The position numbers and the translations under genes were made by a program. From Siphonodentalium dalli (lineage: Eukaryota; Mollusca; Scaphopoda; Gadilida; Siphonodentaliidae), in contig CP136062.1 in assembly GCA_032622095.1 (NCBI GenBank), forward strand, positions 202,645,959 to 202,709,958: a stretch of 64,000 nt of DNA. Reading direction: 5' to 3'. The notes under the pieces were generated by a model that saw nothing but the letters and a program-made list of their open reading frames with translations, was not told the origin of the DNA and made no database searches. Positions 45,419-56,016 of this stretch are shown one piece after another (the first letter of the stretch is position 1; every line of letters starts with the position of its first letter).

Positions 45419-46393
45419 TGATGTATTCACTGAGGCTGATGTCGCTATTGCCAGAATCATCCCTGCAGACTGCAATACACTCCAAAAAGACGATTACCAC
45501 CATGGTATAAGTCGCTGATGCCTCCGAGTTGTCAGTCAGATAGAGACAACCTGAGATGAGAATTGAAGCTAGTGCAAAACCAATATAGAGGACACTCAAG
45601 CCTCCGAACATATCGTCTGCCATAGCGGTTGCTTTACAAATGAACTGATGGTGTAAGCGTAGTATCCGCAGTCGTCTACGCTTTGCGATTTTTCCCGAAA
45701 TCGCTGTTTTATGAGACTGAAACTGGATGCCAGAAGCCGACATGTGCTAACATGGAAGGCGAACGGAAAGGCGAACACTGCGCAGGATCCAAAAAATATG
45801 ACAGGAATGAGTATTATACGTAGCAGCCTTAAATACAAATGCTCTAATTCAGGTACAGGGTATGATAGAATCTCCCTCGTTGCCGTGGGTCCACCAACCA
45901 CTCTCTTCAGTATCGCACAAGTTATCCCAGTAATAAGTGTCCAACTAATTACAACACTAATTAATATCACCCTTCTTAAAGACTTCTTGAAATTGGTTTC
46001 TTCTGTGGTGCGAACTACGACATTGTCAAGCAAATCCAGTATTTTTGAGAACTTTCCACTCGATCTAATGAATATTATTCCATTCAGCGCCACTTGCGCT
46101 GTCCCTACCTGAAAAAGAAGCCTTAAAATCCCATGCAGAGATATTGGTCCTCCGTGCAGCAAAATATGAGTAGGAATAAGTCTCAGTGAACACAAACAGA
46201 GAAGGATGAGAACAGACGAAGAATAATATCTGCTCTTCTTGGTTTCACAACGTAGGCCAACGAGTTGAAGACTCCACAACAGAGGTCGAAACAAACGACC
46301 AAAAGACTCGACTGACTCTCCAGATTCCCCTGTTACTCTGTCCGCCATATCGCAGTCGTTCGAGGATGCCACACGAATTTGTAAATTTTTCAT
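45419..46393 (-). pseudogene. GRL6, receptor exon with two compensating frameshifts
   Basis: A subfamily B copy close to GRL5, with the start MKNLQIRVASS at 46393. It aligns through FRPLLWSLQLVGLRCETKKS, GGPTATREILSYPVPE and FSLIKQRF. Near 45672 one base appears lost, and the frame changes to read LRLHHQFICKATAMADDMF. Near 45484, in a run of five A, one base appears gained and the frame returns, so the exon would end TSASVNTS at the donor GTGAGT (45413-45418). The exon length (975 nt) still equals 325 codons. Helices 1-4 are unaffected, and helix 5 and most of helix 6 lie in the shifted frame. It is either a young pseudogene or carries two sequencing indels. Confidence 0.75.
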
Positions 46394-46569
46394 GCGTGTA
46401 CAATTGCCGGCGCAGTAATTACTTGACGATGTCAGGGATACAACACTGTTGTTATCGATGATATCAGTATATTCGCTGCAGAATTGTGCAGCACATCAAT
46501 AGCCGCATCATTATGGTGTTGCAACTGTGGGATGTGTTCAACGTGAAACGGAAGCTTGCGACCACGCGT

Positions 46570-46596
46570 TGTTTGTTAACCTTTCAACGTAAAAGC
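46570..46596 (-). promoter_or_regulatory. Block conserved upstream of GRL6 and GRL5
   Basis: TGTTTGTTAACCTTTCAACG and the following bases match 43683-43709 (24 of 27), 177 bp from the GRL6 start. No such block is seen upstream of GRL7. Confidence 0.45.
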
Positions 46597-46949
46597 CTTG
46601 TCCGGTAGCATTTATCATTGAGCTCGTGTGTATATTCCAAACCCCACAATTATTTTAATGGACATGGAGGGTGTCTGCTGGCCTGACGTTATGTTAAACA
46701 GCGTATATTTTTTACTAGCATAAAAACCGTTGACACGGTCATTTGGCAATCATTGTGGACAATCAGATGCCAAGTATATATTTCGGAAACGTTGACCACA
46801 GTAGAGCCGCGCTGATTGATGTCAATACACATAAAAAGACACGATGCCACTCATTGGCATTTACAGTAAACTGGTCAGGGCCTAAACTGCTTTCAAAACA
46901 AGTCAATCCTTTTTTGATATTCGATCAGAGAATTTTCAAAACGTCCAGG

Positions 46950-47130
46950 CGGGCCATCGGTACCTCAGTTGGTAAGATACATTGCGCATTAGGTCATCAT
47001 GTTATCCATCCAGTACTTGCGAAGCTGGTTTGCATTCCCCATAAGCGCGGAAATTCGATGAACGTAAGTGAACGTTCAGCCGACCACGATTCAATCACAT
47101 GTGGGAAGTTTTCTGTCGTGGGTAGTAACC
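46950..47130 (+). mobile_element. tRNA-derived SINE-like sequence
   Basis: GGTACCTCAGTTGGTAAGAT resembles an A box, and GGTTTGCATTCCCC about 65 bp later resembles a B box. The intermediate CATTGCGCATTAGG also occurs in repeat RC. The ends were not defined and no target duplication was found. It lies between GRL6 and GRL7. Confidence 0.5.
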
Positions 47131-47717
47131 GCTAGTTGGACTGCGCATGCTCATGACAATATCGCAAGTATAACATTAGTATCAAGCACTGTTTGATTTT
47201 AGATGCGAAATCATTGCGTATCCTTGGTTACCTCCACATGCGACGGATTCTCAGTGGTGTGTACGTAAAACCCGCAGATGGAAAGACCGTATGGTAGTCA
47301 ATCACGTGGTTAACCACGGCTCACGAACAACCTACAATATTCTCATCTACGACATCTCAATCGTGTGAACAATTTATCAACGATTTTTATGGCCCGATTC
47401 CTTCACTTACAATTGAATCGTGGTCGTCTGGATGTTCTCTAAATGGACAATCCTATTCGTATGTGTGGCCAGGTTTCTCAGTTGTTTTGAAAGCAGTTTA
47501 GGCCACCAGGCCGAGCAATATTTATATATAATATCGCAGTGTGCAGGCGTTAATTCTCACGAGTCCTGCAATTTTCCGGACCGAGAAGGAAATTCACTTT
47601 CGGCTCACTTTTTAAGACCCAACCGAAAGATTTACGAAATTTCACACCGAAAAACTTGTCCACCAATTTTTCTAAAAAGAATAAATAACCAAATTCAGGT
47701 GGTTGTGTTCAACTCAC

Positions 47718-48665
47718 TGATTTATTGACTGAGGCTGGTGACGCTATTGCCAGAATCATCCCAGCAGATTGCAATACATTCCAAAATACGACCACAGCCG
47801 TGGTGTGTGTCTACGATGCCGCCGAGTTGTCAGTCAGATAGAGGCACCCTGTCATGAGAATTGAAGCCGATAAAGAGGACAATCAAGCATTCGAACACAT
47901 ATCGTCTGCCAAAACGGTGGCTTTGCAAATGTGTTGATGGTGTAAGCGTAGTTTCCTCGGGGAGTGTATGCTTCGCAATTCTTCCCTAAATCGCTGTTTT
48001 ATGAGACTGCAACTAGATGTGAGAAACCGACAAGTGTTAGACTGGAAGGGGTTCGGGAAGGCCACCATTGCGCAGGATCCAAATAAGACAGGAATGAATA
48101 TTATACGTAGCACCCTTAAATATAAATGCTCTGATTCCGGAAAAGGGTACGATATAATCTCCCTCGTTACCGCAGGTCCACCAAGCACTTTTTCAGTATC
48201 GCACCAGATATCCCAGTTATACACGTAAGTGTCCAATTAATTGCAAGACTAAATAATACCACCTTCATAAAGACTTCTTGTTCTTTCGACTATAGTGTGA
48301 ACTACAACATTGTCAAGCAAATCCAGTATTTTTGAAAACTTTCCACTCGATTTAACGAATATCATTCCAATCAGTGCCACTTGTGCTGTCCCTGCCAGGA
48401 AAAAGAAGCCTAAATTTCCAAGGCAGAGATAATGGTCCTCCGTGCAGCAAATTATTAGTAGGAATAATTATCAGTGAACACAAGCAGAGACGAAGGAAAA
48501 CAGACGAAGAATAATATCTGCTCTTCTTGGTTTCACAATGTAGGCCAACGAGTTGAAGACAGCAGAGGCCGAAACAAACGACCAAAAGACCCGACTGACT
48601 CTCGATTCCCTTGTCACTCTGTCCGCCATATCGCCGTCGTTCGAGGGTGCCACCCGAATGTGTAA
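47718..48665 (-). pseudogene. GRL7, decayed gustatory-receptor-like exon
   Basis: A tandem duplicate of GRL6. Fragments in different frames match it: APSNDGDMADRVTRES, LVGLHCETKKSRYYSSSV, LSLPWKFRLLFPG, GGPAVTREIISYPFPESEHL and RLHHQHICKATVLADDM. The start codon is absent, since the position of ATG in GRL6 reads as other sequence. There are several frameshifts, and pieces between helix 2 and helix 4 are reduced. The exon end still reads ASVNKS and keeps the donor GTGAGT at 47712-47717, with Lys for Thr. Upstream similarity to GRL6 (GGCGCAGTAATT, GATGTCAGG) ends near 48720. It is clearly non-functional. Confidence 0.85.
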
Positions 48666-49890
48666 AGTTGCTGGCGCAGTAATTTCCAGGCGATGTCAGG
48701 CATACAACAGGTTACACACAACTAATTATTTGCCATAGGCGACAGTGTTAACTAAAAGTCCCGCCGGCCATGGGTTTGACCTATTTGAACTTCAAGTGGT
48801 CAATTTTCCCTTAGAACGTCATCCTCTGCACCAGTATGTGACAACAAACGCGCCCTTTTCGGTATTTTTTTCAAACGATAATCTTGCATTTCCACAACTA
48901 CCCCATTTACTGCACAAAAATCAGCAGCATAAAAATACCACGACCCCTTCCGTAACTTCTGGACACCACCAGACTCTTCCTGAACATCTAAACATACACG
49001 ATCGCCATATTTACGTAGGCTATAATTTTCTGTTCCCGATTAGGGATATTTCCCTAAATGATAATCAACCAATCAGCAGCCAGAATTTGTTTTTATGCTG
49101 ACTCGAGTTTCCCTACACAAATTCAAGAAGCGTAACTCTATATAATTAGTTGTTTGTAACCAACAGTGGCGTTATCCAATAATGCATGTGTCTTTGTTTC
49201 GGCCAATTTGGCCGGTTACTTCATGTGACTTTTTCATCTGACGTGTGTGTCGGAATAATGATATGGAGGATTTATGTAAATGTTAGCCCAAACTACATTT
49301 CCAAGTAACGATGGTTTTGTTGTTTATTTTGAGGAATAATACCGCGTCAGATGAATTCAGCCCAAATATGTTAACAGTTGTCGTGTAAAACATTCGGCAG
49401 TAAGTTAGCGTTATTTAGTATTTGTGGATGTCCTTCAACATGGGGAAAATAGACTACTGCGCTTGAACGAGCATGTGAATTGTCGTTTTTAATGTATAGC
49501 AACTTTATAATCAATAACAGAGGCATTCTCTGTCAAATAAGGTCGCTCTATTTACGATACCAATTGGGGAACTTTGTGAATTAAATTACGCGTAAACTTA
49601 ACCTGCTGCAAATAGAAAAGGTGTCGGAATCGGTGTACTCGCCTCATGGCTAACTCGCCCCAATCGGCGAGTGCCAACTCGGAATAAAAGGCCAACTCGG
49701 AATAAAAGATGCATACGGGGTGTTATATGGCGTTTGGTCCGTTGTTTCTCAATGAATATTATTGAAATTTGGTGTATATGTCCGTGCTGGGACATGGAAT
49801 ACAACAACGTTTGAATTGTTTTTAAATTTACAAATTTGTTGATTTTATTCATTTTGTTTTCGTTCTGAAACACACTATAAAGTGTATATA
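48666..49890. other. Intergenic beyond the receptor array
   Basis: No further GRL copy is seen. Near 49665-49710 a short direct repeat CAACTCGGAATAAAAG occurs twice. No gene can be supported. Confidence 0.45.
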
Positions 49891-50045
49891 TAGAGGATCT
49901 CACATGAGTTTCTATTTTATACGGAATTTATCAACCGAGTTCACTAAATTCGATTTGAGCCGAGGTTTACCGAGGCTCAAATAGAATTTAGAGGACGAGG
50001 TTGATAAATTACGTATAAAATAGGACGAGTGTGAGATACCTTTTA
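49891..50045. mobile_element. Fold-back family F, copy 2
   Basis: It starts TAGAGGATCTCACATGAG. Its arms run through TATTTTATACGGAATTTATC and CTAAATTCGATTTGAGCC to the complement ending GTGTGAGATACC. TATA-rich sequence flanks both sides, so TA could be the target. Confidence 0.8.
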
Positions 50046-50221
50046 TCACATGATCAAATAAACCCGAAGCAACGCGCAATTTTCATCGAAAACAACAATC
50101 ATAAACTACAGCGATCGCAAGTTATTTGAAGAACGCCGTGACGTCATCGCACGCGCTGATATTAAACGTGTCTATTACCGATAATTATGAAACTGCTTTT
50201 ATGACCAAATTATGTGATAAA

Positions 50222-50527
50222 ATATAATAACGAACACGAGACATACATAATTTATAAACTGTTAACAAAAGATATCAAATTCAATACATGACAAAGATGA
50301 CTCAGTGGAGTTTATAAAGTGAACATAAAAACATTGAGGTAAGAATCTTTTTAAGGAATGCAACTTTATTTAATGATAATAAACACATAAATTAAAATAA
50401 CAAACATGAGACATACATGATTTATAAACTGTTAACAAAAGATATCAAACTCAATACATGACAAAGATGACTCAGTGAAGTTTATAAAGTGAACATAAAA
50501 ATATTAAGGTAAAAATCTTTTTAAGCA
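50222..50527. repeat. Tandem duplication, about 135 bp at 170-bp spacing
   Basis: Two copies contain GAGACATACATRATTTATAA, AAAGATGACTCAGTGRAG and GAACATAAAAAYATTRAGG, at 50222-50357 and 50394-50527. They differ at about ten positions. No coding sequence. Confidence 0.85.
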
Positions 50528-52132
50528 TTACTAAACCGTTTAGCACAGTCCACTTCACTCATCCGATCATCACTAAACTTGATATTTATCTTGATATTGA
50601 TCTATCAGATGAGAGCTATCAAATATTTTTTTTATTTTATAGGAAAAAATGGTCGCCAGCGGCCATATTACATTTACGTTATATGTTATCGCGTCATGTC
50701 GATATCTAGTATTAGTTAGAAATTTCACCTTTCCAGATTCATAATTGCTCCATTGACTGTAACAGATGGAATTATTCCCCTCTTCGGATAGAGTGTCACT
50801 GAAACTTTATTTTGTCAGACTGTCTGTATAGTCACTGATTATATATGGCAATAATCTGTAATAAGATGTAGCACTATTTTATTTTATATTTACATGCAGT
50901 GCTGTTTTTATACAACAATTCTAATCCCCCCTAGATCATCATGTGATCGACCATACATCGCGCGAGGACCTGGTTGAATTAAGGGGGGTTTTATGGATAA
51001 CTTCTGTCCTCAAGCTAGATTATACTTATGACATTTAATGGCATGTTTCTAACGTGGAGGGTTAGATATGCTTGAGACACCAACACTCTTCAATTCACAC
51101 CAAGTTATCAGCTGTCATATTCGGATATTAGAACCGATAGCCATGATATATGGTTTATTTTGTGTATACTAGTAATATTGTTATTTTCAGTACCTGTATA
51201 TACCAGTACTGTGTATAACAATGCATATAAATTAATCCATGTATACATGTATATTGATTCAACGGATTCAGTGGTTTTGTCCATACGTCTATCAAATATG
51301 CGGGGAAAACATGGCCACAAGCAGTACACCCTGTTAAATTTCGAATTTGAATCAATTGGCGCACCCTGCAGCCAGCTTTTATTGGAGAACTTTTTCTCAC
51401 GTGGATAGTTTGGGTCACCGCTAGATGTGAGCCATGTTTTGTTCTCAAGCTGTCCTTGTGAAGACATCACTGCCAGCGGTGATTTGGAATTTTACTATTT
51501 TTATGGCTAAATAATTTGGTTGATCCTACAGACGACACCCCTTGTCCGATCGTCACCAGATTCCACAATGATCTTCTGGATAACCAGGGTGAGAGTAATC
51601 TAATTTTCCCGAATTTCGTTAAAAAACATTACCACAGGCAGCAATTTGGTATCTTACTGTTTGATCCTCTTTTGCGTGACTGAATTGTTTAGCAACTGTA
51701 CAGTCATATCCCTCATCTGATAGTCACCACACTTTATACTGATCTTCGGGCTGACAACTAGATGGGAGCTATCGAATGCTTTGAATTTTTTTGGAAAACA
51801 TTGTCGCCAGCAGTCATCTTCTATTTTGGTTTTTATATACATGTATATCTCTTCATTCGGATAGTCAGTATTACGTAGGTACTTCAACTTTCCGCATTCC
51901 TGTCATCATTTGAAATATAAAAATTTACCTGATACCATGCACCCTTCAAAATTTGTTTCGTCGTATCTATTTTAATGACCCGTATGGTAATATTGATACA
52001 GATATATTTGTCAAACATTTCTTTGTACAATATACAGGTATTTAGTTTGTAACTAAATCTAGAAATATATAATAGTAGCTGGTGGACCCCACTTCGTCCG
52101 GGATGTTCCCCTCTGATTTTCGGAGAATTGCG
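50528..52132. other. Intergenic, no gene supported
   Basis: Overlapping minus frames of 120 and 97 codons near 51108-51470 lack any recognisable domain and have no paralogue here, so I do not call them. Confidence 0.4.
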
Positions 52133-52450
52133 CGATTTAACCTTGAATTGACCATTTTAAAGGTGAACGTCATGTCGGGTCACGATTTGACCCGTCCAAA
52201 ACACTCCCCGGACAAAAGTCACGACAAAAATACCCGTCGAAATCCGCCCGGCTTTACCCGATTTGACCTTGAATTGACAATTTTGAATGTCAAGATCAGG
52301 TCAGGGTCATAATTTGACCCACCCGAAACACTCCTGGGACAAAAGTAACAGTAGGTATTATATTTCGTTGAAATACTTCCGTTTTACCAGATTTGACCTT
52401 GAATTGATCTTTTTGAATGTCAAAGTCAGGTCGGGATCAAGATTTGACCC
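52133..52450. repeat. Diverged tandem repeat, about 126-bp unit
   Basis: Three units are marked by ATTTGACCTTGAATTGA at about 52135, 52261 and 52389, each followed by GTCAGGTCGGG and ATTTGACCCGTCC variants. A 76-codon frame crosses it but is not periodic. Confidence 0.7.
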
Positions 52451-54929
52451 GTCCAAATAGTCCAGAAACATTCCTACATCAGCACGTTCGAGAACATGGT
52501 CCCACGTGAAATTGGACCCGTCAATATTGCTCCCGGGATCGAAGTAGTCCTACACACAATTTTTTAGTCGGATCGGTCAAGGTCCAGAAACATGCCTATG
52601 AGCGAGGTCAAGTTGACACGTTAAATACCAAATCCGAGTCGGATCAGTCGAGCAGTGTTAGAGTCTATAACACATACACACATGCATTCATGCATACACA
52701 CATACATACAGACAGGTGTTCCAAAATGTATAATCGATAGCTACAACAATTCTATGGTAGATAGTTCACGGCCGACCTGATGCATGCATCTTAGTTTTCT
52801 TGTTGTAGAATTGTGCTGCATATAAATAGCAGCAATGTTATACGGCCGAATTCTAGTCTCTGGTCTGGACCAGGTTTTGCATAACTATAGTCTAGACCAC
52901 GGTGATCGCGATGTGTTGCCTAGCCACGGAGCGAGTAAGCTGGGATTATTGGTCCTTACTGGTCAGCATTATCGTCTTTTTGAAACTCAGGTTTACGCAA
53001 ACCATGATTTGCCCCTTCTTATTGCCATTCAATTATTAAGACTGTGTCGGTTCTATTCATAATTCGTAGCATGTGGTAACGTACACGTTCTGGTCGCAGA
53101 AACTTGGTATTTTTTGGAATCATTTGTCTTCATTTTAACCGAATAGGAATTGAGTTATATTGCTATGCCGTGTACATGAACGATTATAATTATATATGAA
53201 TTGAACGAAATTTAATATAATCGATAAGTATGTGTGGTATAGGTAATAGTCTGAGACCTAGTTCCCCTCCTGGTCTTAGAATTTTGTATAAATCGAGACT
53301 TGAACTTGAGACGAGAACACCTATTTCTGGTTTCGTAGTAACGATACAGATTAGTAATTTGATTGTAAACCATGCGTGCGTTTAGCTGGCTTTATAGTGG
53401 AGTTTTATTTATAATATCCTCGCAATGTTTGATAGAATACTGCCGTTAGAAGGATTGAGTCAGATGTCCGTGCTATTATTTCTACGCGCAATTTGTTATC
53501 GATGAGTGTGGTCGACAAGGATAAATATGGAATGATAGTAGTTTTGCAATGGGACCGTAATTCGCATTGCATGCGGGTGACTTTGGTTCTGTGCTTCTGA
53601 AATGAATTGAGGTCGGAGCTAGTCACGAAAGCAATAATTCATCATTGGATATACAATATAACAGCAAAAACTCTTAAAATTATATTAAGACAAAAAGATA
53701 AATTGTGGTACATAATAAGGAAATGTAAGATTAAATTTATTGAAAAAGTGTTACTTTGACCAGATGGACCTGGGAAAAAAATCCAGGATACAAGCTAGAC
53801 ATTTTTGGGTTTTTATTTCTTGGGACCAACCACCCCGGGGACGTGAGTTTTTTTTCCTATCTGATCTCGGACACCCACCCATCCAACGCAAGTTTTTTCC
53901 AAGGGAAATTGGGGATCCACCCCATAACATTTGATGAAAAACGATCACAATAACAGGATATGACAGACAAATGGTTGGAATTGTTTTTAGTAACCATGCG
54001 GATGGAATGCTAGTCATATAAGCCTAATGAAAAGTACCAGAGATCTCAGAAAATAACAGAATACTCGTTAATGTAACTTGCCAAATACGGTTTGGCATCC
54101 ATATATATACCTATATATGTTACCAGTATACATATTTATGCGACAAAGATGTGTATACCTGCACAACATGGTATTACCTCACATGCATGGTGACTATCCC
54201 TGGCTAGATGACAAAATTGTCGTCCAGTCTCGCATTTAATTTTCATAATGTTCCAGTTGTTACATGAGAGTCAGTTATACTATAATAATGTAAAGCAGGT
54301 ACGCATGTAGGGACGGTGCTTAAGGGCGGTGCGTGTTTGGATGGGGCATTAATGCAATTTGAAACAACTTCAATATTCATACCATTTAAATCACCAGAAG
54401 AATTAAATGAGCTGACGTTAGCATCACGGGAATAACGGAAAGTCAATAACAGAAATGAAAACCTGTGAGAACTGATGGAATTGCTTTTGTTCAACTCAAT
54501 ATTTTCTTCGTAAGAAGCTGGACCCACCCCATCATAATGTATTATAAAAGAAAAAATACTGTGTAAATATTTAAACTGGGACCCCCTGCTAATATTAATG
54601 CTCTATTTTGGTCCAGTTTCTTAAGCCTTAACATTTCAAATCGGTTTATTTGTCATTAAACATGGAGTCGGAAAAAAATTCCATGGCATTGGAAATATCT
54701 GCGATCGGGACTCGGATACCACCCACCCGCACCTTGTATTCTGGATTTTGTTCGAGAATCCCCCGTGTTGTGACCATTACATTTTCTGGACAATAATTTT
54801 CAATCACGGCAATAGTTAGTTAAAATCGTTCTAAGTTTAAACTTATTGCAAATTCCCAAGTCCGCGAAATTAGATTGCAGCCCCCACCTGTACCCATCTC
54901 CCCAATGCATTTAACATTTGCAACAGGTT
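52451..54929. other. Intergenic, no gene supported
   Basis: A CA/CATA-rich microsatellite-like stretch lies near 52672-52722. The minus strand at about 54650-54815 has an unbroken reading stretch of some 57 codons (including NVMVTTRGILEQNPEYKVRV) just beyond the LINE end. I cannot assign it, and it may be LINE 3' sequence or chance. Confidence 0.4.
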
Positions 54930-55300
54930 CCTCATTATTTCCAGTTGTTGGAACTCCCCATCTGATATCCCCCGCAGTCACTTGGCAGTTCATTCCACAG
55001 TCTTCTGGCTCTAGTAGTTGATATGGCATTTTTTGCTTTATTCGTTCTTTTCAATACACAGAATAGATTTGAATTTGCTTTGAACCGTGTATTGTAATTA
55101 TGGATATCATGTTAGCTGGTGAACAGAAAGTCAGTGATTTAGGTAGTTTCTTGTGGTGGAACTCGTGTACAATTTTGAGCAGTTGCATATTTCCAATGTC
55201 TTTAGGCAGTAATAAATTGTGATTCTTGCATATTTCATGGGTATTTTATTTCCGTACGGCCGTGTTGCAATTGCTTTTGTCTGTATTTTGTCAAGTTTTT

Positions 55301-55434
55301 GGTTATTGGAGCGAGGCTGGTTATTGGAGCGAGGCTGGTTATTGGAGAGCGAGGCTGGTTATTGGAGAGCGAGGCTGGTTATTGGAGCGAGGCTGGTTAT
55401 TGGAGAGCGAGGCTGGTTATTGGAGAGCGAGGCT
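55301..55434. repeat. Minisatellite, 7 units of 18 or 20 bp
   Basis: Units are GGTTATTGGAGCGAGGCT (18 bp) and the same with an extra AG (20 bp), in the order 18, 18, 20, 20, 18, 20, 20. It expanded inside the C-terminal part of the decayed LINE. The plus-strand frames across it are a by-product. Confidence 0.95.
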
Positions 55435-55684
55435 GGTTAGTTAGTGTTTTTAACTGTTTTGACCAGTTTATCATTAATTTTTAGCTCTGGTAGAAAATGT
55501 ATCGACTTCCGCAGATCTGTATTTGTGAAAAGCAGATAGATTGTTTTGTCAAGATTTAAAGATAATTTGTCAGTTTGAAACCATTTGCTCATTGCCTCCA
55601 TTTCTTTGTTAAAAACACCATAGGCATTAATAATGTCTTTATCTGAGTAAAATGCATTTGTATCATCAGCAGATAGTATTACCT

Positions 55685-56016
55685 TTAACCCTTTGGCGAG
55701 TAGAACGACACATATGCCGCTGTACGGTTCGCGAGTGGAACGACATATATGGCGTTTCAGGAAGCGTCGTTTTTATGTAGACATAACTTCAAAAATTGAT
55801 CATCTGATTTATAAATGATTTGTATAGGAGACATTTTTATTAATATAATGTCCCAATGTATAAGTGCAATAGATTATGATAGCGCACGTAAACAGAAAAT
55901 ACACATAAATTAAAACGAATTATTGGACCGTTTTTACCCGAATTACAATGACGTTGACGTTAAACTCACACACGACGTCATGTATATGACGTTATAGATA
56001 CTCTCATAAGGGTTAA
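55685..56016. mobile_element. TTAA-flanked element M3 inside the decayed LINE
   Basis: TTAA-CCCTTTGGCGAG at the left and CTCTCATAAGGG-TTAA at the right. LINE protein similarity breaks at both edges, with the RT catalytic block on one side and the PHGSIL block on the other. Short CCCTT termini and a TTAA target suggest a piggyBac-type MITE distinct from M1. An internal repeat GTNGAACGACAYATATG occurs near 55698 and 55737. Confidence 0.7.
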
